64,000 nucleotides of DNA from CAMEON01 sp045602325. Lineage in GTDB: Bacteria > Bacillota > Clostridia > Oscillospirales > CAG-272. The notes under the pieces were generated by a model, which was not told the DNA's origin, did no database searches, and saw only the letters and a program-made list of their open reading frames with translations. Made by a program: the position numbers and the translations under genes. Below, in pieces: positions 8,420 through 16,430 of the stretch. How positions within the stretch are numbered: the stretch's first letter is position 1; each line of letters starts with the position of its first letter. Location of the stretch: NCBI GenBank assembly GCA_045602325.1, contig JAZSBH010000132.1:1-64000 (forward strand), read 5' to 3'.

Positions 8420-11332
8420 ATGCTCAATTTGACAGTTGGTTCTCTCGTAAACGGTTTCCGCGTTATACGCGACGGAGACGTTCCGCTTTTGAATGCACAC
8501 TACTGGAAGCTTCAGCATGAGGCAACCGGTGCAACTCTTTACTATACGGACCGCGACGACGGTCAGATGGTGTTCTCGGTGGGCTTCCGTACCCTGCCCG
8601 AGGATGATACCGGCGTGTTCCATATTCTGGAGCACTCCTGCCTGGACGGTTCCAGAAATTATCAGCTCAAGGAGCCCTTCGTCAACCTTCTGAAGACCTC
8701 CATGGCCGTGGATCTCAACGCCATGACCTACGAGGACAAGACCATATACTACTTCATCTCCACAAACGAGCAGGACTACGTGAACCTCATGTCGGTCTAT
8801 ATGGACGCCGTGTTCAACCCCCTGCTGCTGTCCGATCGCCGAATCTTTGAGAAGGAGGCCTGGCACGTAGAGCCCACGGGAGACGGCAAGGTCGCCATAT
8901 CGGGTGTGGTATTCAACGAGATGCAGGGCAACGACAACCAGCCCGACTACATCATGTGGATGCAGAATGAAAAGCAGATTTTCCCCGACCTGTTCTTCCG
9001 CTTCAATTCGGGCGGTGACCCTGCCTACATTCCCAATCTGACCTATGAACAGTTTGTGGAGACCTATAACCGCTTCTACAGCACCCAGAACGCCATTTTC
9101 TACCTGTCCGGCAATATGGGGCTGGAGGCAGAACTGGCTCACATCGACGGCGTACTGACCGCCAAGGGCAAGTCTGCCTATGAAAAGCCTGCTCCCGCGC
9201 CCATTCAGGAACCCGTCGTCAGCCCCGACGGCACGGTGTACTATCAGCTGGGTGATAACGAGGAGATCGCCGGCAATACTCACCTTATGCTGACCTACGT
9301 CCTGGGTGAGGACAAGTCCGCCGAGGTACTGGCTTTTGCACTCCTGTCCCGTTATCTGGCCGAGAATACCGAGTCTCCCTTGTCCACTGCTGTTCTGAAC
9401 GCAGGTGTTGGTCAGGACTTCGGTATGTCCTGCGAGGGAGATTACCGTCAGCCCATGCTCTATTTTACCTTGGGTAAGTCTGACCCGGAAAACGCCGAGG
9501 GCTTCCGCAAGGTGATCCTGGACACGCTGGCTGACCTGGCGGAGAAGGGGCTGGACGCCGACCGTATTCGCGATCTGGTAGACAGCCACGAGACCGATTG
9601 CCGCCGCGCCTCTCTCAGCGTTAAGACTGGCTTCCGTATCATGGAGTCCTTCATCCGTACCCACGTCCAGTATGACGATGCTCATCCCGTCAACGATCTG
9701 GCCGTACTCCGCGAGGCTATGGCTTCCGACGACCGCTATTTTGAGCATCTCATTGAAAAGTATATCCTGAACAGTAACCACTGGGGACTGACCAAGTGCA
9801 TTCCCTCCCGTACCCTCACCGAGGAAAAACGGGAGAAAATGTCTGCTCGTTTTGCCGCTGAGGCCGAGAAGATCCATGCCACTGAGGACGGCTACACCGC
9901 TTTGGAGGCGCACATGGCCGCCTTCAACGAGTATCTCACCGCTCCCGATTCTCCCGAAGCCGAGGCATCGGTACCCCACCTCTCCCCCGCCGACATCAAT
10001 ACCAAGTCGGATGCCCGGGATATGGCGGAAGAAATCACAAAGGTGGGTGGTTGCGATACCAAGTCTCTCTCCTATATCACCGATACCAACGGCATGGTTA
10101 TGGCGGGTCTGCTCTTTGACCTTTGTGGCTTAAACGAGGACGAGCTCTTCTACGCCCGTTGCCTCCACGATGCCCTCATGAGCCTGCCCACCTCCGAGCA
10201 TACGGTTCCCGAGCTTACCCAAAAGTGGGTCAGCCTCCATACCAACGCATCGGTCGGTCTTCGCGTGGAAACCACGGGTGACGCCTATCTGGCCTTGACT
10301 CTGGATGCTCCCGCCGAGCAGCTTACCGCCGCCGTAACCCTTCTGGATGAATATTTTTCTTCTCCTGTTTTTGACCGTACCATCCTTTCCCGCCTGTTCT
10401 CCAACGCCGCGAATATTCGTAATATGATGATCCGCCGCGGCAATATGACGGCTCTCCGTTTGGCCACCCGCGCCCTGTCGTTGTCGGGCGTGTACGACGA
10501 ATACCTGTCGGGTGAATCTGCTTACCGTCGTTTGACCGATCTGGCGAACCGCTTTGAGGATAATGCCGACGCTCTGATGGAGGGAATGGCCCACGTCTGG
10601 AAGAAGCTGACCGATACCGTCGCACCTCTTGCCTACTTCACGGGCTCGGAGGAAGCCTACGGAATCTGGAAAGCCGCTATCTCCAACCTGTCGGTCAGCG
10701 GTCATATTGCGCCCAAGCCCGCCTGTGCCGTTGCCCTCCTGCCCCGTAAGAACTACGCATTGACCATCCCCGGTGAGGTCAACTACTGTGCCGAGATGTT
10801 CGATCTGGCCGATGCAGGATGCGAGCACAGCCCCAAGCTGGCGGTCATCCATACCCACCTGTACAGCAAGTATTTCTGGGACGAGATCCGCGCCAAGGGC
10901 GGTGCTTACGGTGCCTCCGCCGCAGGCTTCCGTCAGGGACTGGTGGGCTTCGTCTCCTACCGTGACCCCCGTGTGGGCGATACCTATACGGTTTACGACG
11001 GTGTCCCTGCCTGGATTGAGGCCAATATGCCCTCCGAGGAGGAGATTGGCTCTATGATCGTCTCCTCCGTTGGTTCTGCCTACTTTGCTCCCCGCAGTCC
11101 CATTGACCTGGGCAACGCCGCCTTGGCTCGTTATCTGGTGGGCCAGAACGCTGAAAGCCGCCAGGCAGAGATCGAGACCATTCTTACTACCTCTCCCGCA
11201 GACTTCAAAGCGTATGCGGATACCATTCGTGAGCTGAAAGCCGCTGGCAAGGGCCTTCGTACGGCCTTGGGCGGTGCCGACGCCATCCGTACTTCCGGAC
11301 TCTTTGACGAAGAGGACATCAAGGAACTGTAA
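8420..11332 (+). CDS. M16C family zinc metalloprotease (PreP/Cym1-like insulinase family)
   Basis: 970 residues from the ATG at 8420, preceded by AAGGAG at 8405-8410; two upstream in-frame ATGs have poorer sites. The inverted zinc motif HILEH (H68, E71, H72) lies in the N-terminal domain, and the whole M16C architecture of four related half-domains is present. The C-terminal domain has the substrate-binding segment GGAYGASAAGF and YRDPR. There is no signal peptide, so it is cytoplasmic. Homologues such as mitochondrial PreP degrade free peptides. It is followed 28 bp later by a lysine-rich small protein. Confidence 0.93.
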   Translation: MLNLTVGSLVNGFRVIRDGDVPLLNAHYWKLQHEATGATLYYTDRDDGQMVFSVGFRTLPEDDTGVFHILEHSCLDGSRNYQLKEPFVNLLKTSMAVDLNAMTYEDKTIYYFISTNEQDYVNLMSVYMDAVFNPLLLSDRRIFEKEAWHVEPTGDGKVAISGVVFNEMQGNDNQPDYIMWMQNEKQIFPDLFFRFNSGGDPAYIPNLTYEQFVETYNRFYSTQNAIFYLSGNMGLEAELAHIDGVLTAKGKSAYEKPAPAPIQEPVVSPDGTVYYQLGDNEEIAGNTHLMLTYVLGEDKSAEVLAFALLSRYLAENTESPLSTAVLNAGVGQDFGMSCEGDYRQPMLYFTLGKSDPENAEGFRKVILDTLADLAEKGLDADRIRDLVDSHETDCRRASLSVKTGFRIMESFIRTHVQYDDAHPVNDLAVLREAMASDDRYFEHLIEKYILNSNHWGLTKCIPSRTLTEEKREKMSARFAAEAEKIHATEDGYTALEAHMAAFNEYLTAPDSPEAEASVPHLSPADINTKSDARDMAEEITKVGGCDTKSLSYITDTNGMVMAGLLFDLCGLNEDELFYARCLHDALMSLPTSEHTVPELTQKWVSLHTNASVGLRVETTGDAYLALTLDAPAEQLTAAVTLLDEYFSSPVFDRTILSRLFSNAANIRNMMIRRGNMTALRLATRALSLSGVYDEYLSGESAYRRLTDLANRFEDNADALMEGMAHVWKKLTDTVAPLAYFTGSEEAYGIWKAAISNLSVSGHIAPKPACAVALLPRKNYALTIPGEVNYCAEMFDLADAGCEHSPKLAVIHTHLYSKYFWDEIRAKGGAYGASAAGFRQGLVGFVSYRDPRVGDTYTVYDGVPAWIEANMPSEEEIGSMIVSSVGSAYFAPRSPIDLGNAALARYLVGQNAESRQAEIETILTTSPADFKAYADTIRELKAAGKGLRTALGGADAIRTSGLFDEEDIKEL

Positions 11333-11360
11333 TGTATATCTTCCCCTTAAGGAGAAAACC

Positions 11361-11801
11361 ATGGAACAAAACCAAAAATCGCCTGTTGTTGTTTCTATCG
11401 CAGGTATGCCCAAGCGTAAACAGAAAAAGGTGGTCAAGCGCATCACCAAGGAGGTTGTGAAGGACAAGCAGTTCAAAAAGACCGTCCGAAGGAGTGAGCA
11501 GAAGATTCCCAAGGAAGTTAAGGAAGCCGCCGTAAAGGCCGCCGTGGAGGCGACTCTGGGCACCAAGACGGGCAATCCCGCCGTCCCGCAAAAAAAGTCG
11601 GGCTTGGAGATTTACACCGATCTGGTGGAAAAATTTGCCACCGCCCGCAGAAAGCATCAAAAGAAGCAGAAGAAAGTCCTTAAAGCCGCCAAAAAAGAGG
11701 GGTATAACCCCAAGACAGGGCTCTATACCCTGAAAAAAACGGATAAGATCAAGACCGCCAAGAAGATCAAGCCCTACAAGCCTAGGAAGGCCAAAAAGTA
11801 A
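11361..11801 (+). CDS. lysine-rich basic protein of unknown function
   Basis: 146 residues with a strong AAGGAG site. Composition is extreme: Lys-rich throughout, with clusters such as MPKRKQKKVVKRI near the N-terminus and a C-terminal tail of repeated PYKPRKAKK type. A predicted helical middle (KEVKEAAVKAAVEATLG) is Ala/Lys/Glu-rich. There are no Cys residues, membrane segments or signal peptide. Such composition suggests binding to nucleic acid or another polyanion, which is inference only. It sits between an M16C protease and an SDR gene on the same strand with short gaps. Confidence 0.75.
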   Translation: MEQNQKSPVVVSIAGMPKRKQKKVVKRITKEVVKDKQFKKTVRRSEQKIPKEVKEAAVKAAVEATLGTKTGNPAVPQKKSGLEIYTDLVEKFATARRKHQKKQKKVLKAAKKEGYNPKTGLYTLKKTDKIKTAKKIKPYKPRKAKK

Positions 11802-11814
11802 GGAGGGAAGTATC

Positions 11815-12609
11815 ATGAGTGAAATCACTGTAACCGCAAGAAAGAAAATCGCCGTCATCACCGGTGCATCCTCGGGTATGGGACGGGAGTTCGTCCTGGC
11901 TCTGGACAAACAGCAGGAATTTGACGAGCTCTGGCTCATCGCCCGCCGCCGCGACCGTCTGGAAGCACTGGACGCTGAGACCCGTGCTCCCGTCCGTGCC
12001 ATCGCCCTGGATCTGGGTGTCCAGACCGAGATCGATAAGTACAAGGCAATGCTGGCTGCAGAAAAGCCCGATGTCCGTGTGCTGGTCAACGCTGCAGGCT
12101 TCGGTAAGTTCAAGGCCTTCACCGACCTGACCCTGGAGGAACAGCTCGCCATGATCGACCTCAACGACAAGGCACTGGTCTCCATGACCTACCTCACCCT
12201 GCCCTACATGAAGGAGGGCTCCTGCATCTATCAGCTCGGCTCCCTGTCCTCCTTCCAGCCCGTGCCCTATATCAACGTCTATGGGGCGTCCAAGGCCTTT
12301 GTGCTGAGCTTCTCCCGCGCCCTGAATAAGGAGTTGGAGAAGAAGAAGCGAGGCATCAAGGTCATGGCCGTCTGTCCCGGCTGGGTCAGCACCGACTTTT
12401 TCGACCGTGCCGTGGTGGATAACGACACCATTGTCTACTACAACCGCTTCTATACCGCCGAGCAGGTCATCACCCGTGCTCTCCGGGATATGAAGAAAGG
12501 CAAGGATGTGTCTATCTGCGGCTTCCCCGTACGGATGCAGGTATATGCTACCAAGATGCTCCCTCATGGGATCGTTATGGAGATCTGGTGCAAGCAGCAG
12601 AAGAAATAG
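11815..12609 (+). CDS. short-chain dehydrogenase/reductase (SDR) family oxidoreductase
   Basis: 264 residues, a classical SDR. The cofactor motif TGASSGMG is at about residues 18-25, the segment VNAAGFGKF replaces the NNAG motif, and the catalytic Ser and YGASK lie near residues 144-162. A downstream VCPGWVSTDFF segment is typical of the family. There is no signal peptide. The substrate cannot be assigned. An AAGGAGGGAAG site is 5-12 bp before the ATG, 13 bp after the lysine-rich protein gene. Confidence 0.9.
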   Translation: MSEITVTARKKIAVITGASSGMGREFVLALDKQQEFDELWLIARRRDRLEALDAETRAPVRAIALDLGVQTEIDKYKAMLAAEKPDVRVLVNAAGFGKFKAFTDLTLEEQLAMIDLNDKALVSMTYLTLPYMKEGSCIYQLGSLSSFQPVPYINVYGASKAFVLSFSRALNKELEKKKRGIKVMAVCPGWVSTDFFDRAVVDNDTIVYYNRFYTAEQVITRALRDMKKGKDVSICGFPVRMQVYATKMLPHGIVMEIWCKQQKK

Positions 12610-12639
12610 AATCATCCAATCTATGGAAAGGAGTGCATC

Positions 12640-12996
12640 ATGAAAAACGAATCCACCTTCAAAAAGATACTCCGCTTACTCTCTCCTCTTCCTATATTTC
12701 CCCTGCTCTATTATCCGTATGGTATTCTGAACAGCGAGTTGATCGTGGATATTTTCGGGTGTAGCTGTCCCATTGTGGATTCCGACGGAAACTATACACA
12801 ACGGTTATTCAATGCCAACGACTTTACCGCCTGCTTCTGGTTTGTTGTAGCTGTAGGTACGATTCTTTTGGCCTTTTTTCAGTCGAAAATGGTCATCACG
12901 AAACGCCCTTGGTTGCGGATTCTGTATTTTACGGGGATCGCAGCTATGTCGTTTCTGTTTATGTTTCGATTCAATCGCCTCATGCTGTGGGATTGA
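12640..12996 (+). CDS. small membrane protein of unknown function
   Basis: 118 residues with three likely transmembrane segments: about residues 12-32, 62-83 (CFWFVVAVGTILLAFF) and 92-110. Between the first two is a short extracytoplasmic-looking loop with a GCSCP motif. It has an AAAGGAG site and sits 30 bp after the SDR gene, probably as the last gene of that unit. No family was recognised. Confidence 0.7.
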   Translation: MKNESTFKKILRLLSPLPIFPLLYYPYGILNSELIVDIFGCSCPIVDSDGNYTQRLFNANDFTACFWFVVAVGTILLAFFQSKMVITKRPWLRILYFTGIAAMSFLFMFRFNRLMLWD

Positions 12997-13023
12997 ATCA
13001 TGCCCTTTAAAAGCCTTTAAAAA

Positions 13024-13057
13024 GGAGAGGAACCGTTTCGGTTCCTCTCCAATTTTT
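13024..13057. terminator. bidirectional intrinsic terminator between the small membrane protein gene and glyA
   Basis: A perfect 12-bp stem GGAGAGGAACCG/CGGTTCCTCTCC with a 3-base loop is followed by a T tract on the plus strand and preceded by A residues, so it can serve both converging units. Confidence 0.9.
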
Positions 13058-13066
13058 TGATTGATA

Positions 13067-14311
13067 TCAATACAGAGGGTACTTCTCGCAAAGCCCCTTC
13101 ACAATGGCTCTGCACTCGTCAGCCGTACCTTCAAAGTCGGTAGCCGCCATCTTGAACAGGCGGGCGATAACCTTCATGTCCTCCTCAACCAGGCCGCGGG
13201 TGGTCACAGCAGGAGTACCCACGCGGACGCCCGAGGTCACGAAAGGCTTCTCCGGGTCGTTGGGGATGGCGTTTTTGTTGACGGTGATGTGTACCTCGTC
13301 CAGACGGCGCTCCATTTCCTTGCCGGTAATGTGCATAGGACGGAGATCCACCAGCATGAGGTGGTTGTCAGTACCGCCCGAGACCAGCTCAAAGCCCTCG
13401 GAAAGCAGAGCCTCGGCCAGAGCCTTGGCGATGAGCACGACCTGATGCTGGTATGCCTTGAAGGAATCCTCCAGAGCTTCACCGAAACAGACTGCCTTAC
13501 CCGCGATGACGTGCTCCAGAGGGCCGCCCTGGATACCGGGGAAAATGGCCTTGTTGATCTTCTTGGCGATCTCCTCGTCGTTGCAAAGGACCAGACCGCC
13601 GCGGGGACCGCGGAGGGTCTTGTGGGTGGTGGTGGTCACCACGTCGGCGTAGGGAACGGGGGAGGGATGCTCACCGGCGGCGACAAGACCTGCGATGTGC
13701 GCCATATCCACCATGAGGTATGCGCCGATGCTATGGGCAATGTCAGCCAGACGCTTGAAATCGATCACACGGGGGTAAGCAGACGCGCCTGCTACGATCA
13801 TCTTGGGCTTGACCTCGCGTGCCTGTGCCTCCAGCTTATCGTAGTCAATGGTATGGGTGTCGTCCTCGACGCCGTAGGAAATGAAGTTGTAGTACAGACC
13901 CGAAAGATTGACGGGAGAGCCGTGGGTCAGATGTCCGCCGTGAGCCAGACTCATGCCCATGACGGTGTCGCCGGCCTGAAGCAGGGCGATGTAAACGGCG
14001 GTGTTTGCCTGGGAGCCCGAGTGGGGCTGAACGTTGGCGTACTTGGCGCCGAACAGCTTGCAGGCACGCTCAATAGCGATATTCTCCACCACGTCCACGC
14101 AGTGGCAACCGCCGTAGTAACGTTTTGCGGGATAACCTTCGGCATATTTATTGGTCAAAACGCTGCCGACTGCCATCATAACGGCCTCGGAGACGACGTT
14201 CTCGGAAGCAATGAGCTCCAAGCCGTCCCGCTCGCGGGCAAGCTCGGCGTCAATGGCGGCGGCAACGACGGGGTCGTGCTTGGCCAGATATTGGTTCATT
14301 TCCTGAATCAT
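13067..14311 (-). CDS. glyA: serine hydroxymethyltransferase
   Basis: 414 residues, full length. This PLP enzyme interconverts serine and glycine with tetrahydrofolate as C1 carrier. The N-terminal ELIASENVVSEAV, the PLP-lysine region VTTTTHKTLRGPRGG and the C-terminal segment GVRVGTPAVTTRG are all intact. The start has AGGACGG upstream. It is a single-gene unit with its own promoter, and its terminator is shared with the converging plus-strand operon. Confidence 0.97.
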   Translation of the reverse strand: MIQEMNQYLAKHDPVVAAAIDAELARERDGLELIASENVVSEAVMMAVGSVLTNKYAEGYPAKRYYGGCHCVDVVENIAIERACKLFGAKYANVQPHSGSQANTAVYIALLQAGDTVMGMSLAHGGHLTHGSPVNLSGLYYNFISYGVEDDTHTIDYDKLEAQAREVKPKMIVAGASAYPRVIDFKRLADIAHSIGAYLMVDMAHIAGLVAAGEHPSPVPYADVVTTTTHKTLRGPRGGLVLCNDEEIAKKINKAIFPGIQGGPLEHVIAGKAVCFGEALEDSFKAYQHQVVLIAKALAEALLSEGFELVSGGTDNHLMLVDLRPMHITGKEMERRLDEVHITVNKNAIPNDPEKPFVTSGVRVGTPAVTTRGLVEEDMKVIARLFKMAATDFEGTADECRAIVKGLCEKYPLY

Positions 14312-14358
14312 GGAGTTTTGTACCGTCCTTCGTAAAAAATAAATATCTACATTATATC

Positions 14359-14386
14359 ATTATACTGATTTTTTTGCGAAAAACAA
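14359..14386 (-). promoter_or_regulatory. promoter for glyA
   Basis: On the minus strand TTGTTT, a 16-bp spacer and TATAAT, about 50 bp before the glyA start. Confidence 0.55.
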
Positions 14387-14438
14387 GCCATGAAATAAAC
14401 AAAATTAAAAACTTTTCTAAAAATATTTTAATATATCA

Positions 14439-14468
14439 TTGACAAAAGGGCGTGAAATGTGGTATAAT
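14439..14468 (+). promoter_or_regulatory. strong promoter for the methylglyoxal-synthase-like gene
   Basis: A perfect TTGACA and perfect TATAAT are separated by 18 bp. No other promoter is visible before the downstream T-box, so this may also supply T-box transcripts. Confidence 0.85.
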
Positions 14469-14541
14469 ACTGTAGGTTCATTAAAAGGGGAACGTTTTTT
14501 GGCGCCCGAAAACAGAATACAGAATAAAGAGAGGTTTGCGA

Positions 14542-14967
14542 ATGGAAATTGCGATTATTGCACATGACTTGAAAAAAGAATTGATGACCCAATTCTGTAT
14601 CGCCTATTGCGGCATTCTGAGCAAGCATAATCTGTGTGCCACCAGTATTACGGCTAAATATATTTCCGAAGCAACCGGACTCAATATCGAGCGTCTGCTT
14701 ACGGGTGAGCAGGGCGGTGAGCAGCAGATCGCTTCTCGTATCGCCTACAACGAGATCGACGTGCTCCTGTACTTCCGTGATACCCGTCCCACCGCCGGCT
14801 ACGATGAGACCGAGCATGAGCTGCTTCGTATGTGCGACCTGTACAACATCCCTGTGGCCACCAATATCGCCACCGCCGAGGTGCTTGTCATGGCGCTGGA
14901 TCGCGGTGATCTGGATTGGCGCGAGGTCATGAACCCCCGTTCGGACTACAACCGCAGCAAGAAGTAA
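14542..14967 (+). CDS. methylglyoxal synthase-like protein with altered catalytic residues
   Basis: 141 residues from the ATG at 14542, with AAAGAGAGG 7 bp upstream. It aligns over its whole length with MgsA, which converts dihydroxyacetone phosphate to methylglyoxal: AHD near the N-terminus, a phosphate-binding ATSIT region, a GG-QQ motif and NIPVATNIATAE. However, the E. coli catalytic Asp71 (GGDQQ) is Glu here (GGEQQ), and the HDPDVK segment holding His98 and Asp101 reads YDETEH, so both are replaced. Asp20 is kept. It may be a divergent enzyme or a binding protein of the MGS-like fold. A T-box leader starts just after its stop. Confidence 0.75.
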   Translation: MEIAIIAHDLKKELMTQFCIAYCGILSKHNLCATSITAKYISEATGLNIERLLTGEQGGEQQIASRIAYNEIDVLLYFRDTRPTAGYDETEHELLRMCDLYNIPVATNIATAEVLVMALDRGDLDWREVMNPRSDYNRSKK

Positions 14968-14969
14968 GA

Positions 14970-15219
14970 TATGAGCGGACACCCGCTCCCCGAAAGGAAT
15001 ACGTCCGCCGAGAGATAGCGGCAGAGAAGGGAACCTTCCCGTTTGGGTTGGCTGAAAGTTCCCGCGCGACGGCTCGGATGGATACCGCCCTTTCGTTTGC
15101 AAGTGAATAGGGGCATTATGCGCCGATCCCGGCGCGCCCATGAGTAAAATATTCGGGTGGAACCGTGTGTTTGAAGAAATGCACCCCGGAGGTCTTTTGT
15201 GGCCTTCGGGGTTTTGTTT
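14970..15219 (+). ncRNA. T-box leader (tRNA-sensing transcription attenuator)
   Basis: The diagnostic T-box core GGGTGGAACCGTG is at about 15154-15168. Its GGGTG can pair with CACCC at 15182-15186 as antiterminator, and that same CACCC belongs to the 10-bp terminator stem that follows, so the two folds exclude each other. The bulge TGGA would pair with a tRNA acceptor end UCCA, as in tRNA-Gly, tRNA-Cys and many clostridial tRNA-Thr. The upstream part has AGAGA motifs and extensive pairing as in stem I. The specifier codon could not be fixed; Thr codons ACC and ACG both occur in candidate positions. It probably served thrS, now 1.2 kb downstream. Confidence 0.8.
15183..15219 (+). terminator. 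T-box terminator hairpin
   Basis: ACCCCGGAGG pairs with CCTTCGGGGT (one G-U pair), followed by TTTTGTTTT. It ends 17 bp before the DUF559 start codon. Confidence 0.85.
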
Positions 15220-15235
15220 TGGATGTGGAGGAAGT

Positions 15236-15607
15236 GTGTATTCGTATAACAAAAAGCTGGTCTCCAATGCGCAGGAGCTTCGGTGCAATATGACGGCTGA
15301 GGAACGACACCTTTGGTATGATTTTCTAAAAAGATTGCCGATTCCCGTTAAGAGGCAGAAGAACATTGAGAATTACATTTTGGATTTCTACATTCCAAGC
15401 GCGAAGCTGGCGATTGAGATTGACGGGCGACAGCATAAGCTACCCGAGCATTTTGAGCAAGACCGAATTCGGGATGAGTTTTTGAATGGATTGGGCATTG
15501 CGGTTGTTCGGTATACCAATGATGATATTCGAAACCGATTTCAGGCCGTGGCGAGGGATATTCTGACACGGCTGGGGTTGGAATTTGAGGATTTGAAGAA
15601 GGGGTAA
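15236..15607 (+). CDS. DUF559 domain protein (PD-(D/E)XK endonuclease-like)
   Basis: 123 residues from a GTG at 15236, with GGAGG 4 bp upstream. This start matches the usual N-terminus of the family (YNKKLV, then a stretch around AEERHLWYDFL). An ATG at 15140 lies before the T-box terminator and is rejected. The core LDFYIPSAKLAIEIDGRQH carries the D...EIDG.QH nuclease-like motif shared with very-short-patch-repair-type endonucleases. The cellular role is unknown. The gene and the repeats after it appear inserted between a T-box leader and thrS. Confidence 0.85.
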   Translation: MYSYNKKLVSNAQELRCNMTAEERHLWYDFLKRLPIPVKRQKNIENYILDFYIPSAKLAIEIDGRQHKLPEHFEQDRIRDEFLNGLGIAVVRYTNDDIRNRFQAVARDILTRLGLEFEDLKKG

Positions 15608-15608
15608 G

Positions 15609-15781
15609 AGGTGCATTTCCCTTTGGGAAATGTCCATTTTATCGGCTACTCATCCGTCGCCTTCGGCGCCACCTTCCCTCACAAGGGAAGGCGATGGAGG
15701 AGCATTTCCCTGACGGGAAATGTGCATTGATCGGCTACTCATCCGTCGCCTTCGGCGCCACCTTCCCTCACAAGGGAAGGC
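15609..15781 (+). repeat. two tandem copies of an about 89-bp MITE-like repeat
   Basis: Each unit has a small palindrome (GCATTTCCC...GGGAAATG), a short spacer, then a 52-bp block starting ATCGGCTACTCATCCGTCGC and ending CACAAGGGAAGG. The blocks lie at 15641-15692 and 15730-15781 and are nearly identical. The block itself can fold through CCTTCCCT/AGGGAAGG. Confidence 0.85.
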
Positions 15782-15867
15782 TTACGTAGAGACCCCGCCT
15801 TTGATCACACCAGATAGGTTTCCAAAATCTTTTCGGGTATAAACCGAGAAAGAAAGCACCACGAAAA

Positions 15868-15924
15868 GCCTTCCCTTGTGAGGGAAGGTGGCACCCGCCA
15901 AGGGCGGGTGACGGATGAGTAGCC
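15868..15924 (-). repeat. inverted partner of the MITE-like repeat
   Basis: Starts CCTTCCCTTGTGAGGGAAGG and ends GACGGATGAGTAG, the reverse complement of the 52-bp block upstream apart from a changed middle (CACCCGCCAAGGGCGGGTG). With the two direct copies it brackets about 90 bp of unique DNA. No transposase is present, so it is a non-autonomous element type. Confidence 0.8.
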
Positions 15925-15977
15925 ACCCAAAAGGTTTCTGATCTCTTCTGTTATACAACGATTCAAGGAGCAAAAAT

Positions 15978-16409
15978 ATGATCGACAAAACCCCGAAATA
16001 CTGGACAGGTGATTCCCCCGATGACATAACCGAGTGGCTTCACGAGTACACCGAGGATACGACCCTTGAGGTTCATCCCGTTCTGTGCCACACCTGCGGA
16101 AGCAATGCGTTTGAAGCGCGCATCGACGGAGATGAAGGTGCCGTTCAGGTTATTTGCCCTGCATGTAAAACCAAAAAGATTCTTTTGGACGGCGAAGAGA
16201 TCTGGTCGGATTGCCGTCCCAAGAAACGAAAATGTATTGTATGCAAAAACAATCGGTTTAATATAGCCGTGGGCTTTCTTCGCCGCGATAACGGTGACGT
16301 TCGGTGGGTATATATCGGTGAACGATGCACCCAATGCGGAACTCTGGCATCCTATGCGGATTGGAATATCAATTTCGGCCCAACGGCTGAAATGGAACAA
16401 AACATATAA
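15978..16409 (+). CDS. zinc-ribbon-containing protein of unknown function
   Basis: 143 residues with an AAGGAG site. Three Cys pairs are visible: CHTCG, CPACK and CIVCK, then CTQCG, giving two predicted zinc ribbons, one at residues about 36-64 and one at about 86-118. There is no signal peptide or membrane segment. It sits 21 bp before thrS and after MITE-like repeats, within DNA that appears to separate thrS from its T-box. No named family was recognised. Confidence 0.75.
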   Translation: MIDKTPKYWTGDSPDDITEWLHEYTEDTTLEVHPVLCHTCGSNAFEARIDGDEGAVQVICPACKTKKILLDGEEIWSDCRPKKRKCIVCKNNRFNIAVGFLRRDNGDVRWVYIGERCTQCGTLASYADWNINFGPTAEMEQNI

Positions 16410-16430
16410 TTATTAAGGAGATATATTACC

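Noticed and set aside
8288..9979. 563-codon minus-strand frame
   Set aside because: Antisense to the M16C protease, whose motifs are clear.
13061..14335. Long open frame on the plus strand opposite glyA
   Set aside because: Antisense shadow; glyA on the minus strand is fully conserved.
15140..15235. ATG at 15140 as start of the DUF559 gene
   Set aside because: It lies inside the T-box and upstream of its terminator; the family's N-terminus fits the GTG at 15236.
15609..15924. CRISPR array
   Set aside because: Only three units, one of them inverted, and no regular spacers; no cas genes in the window.
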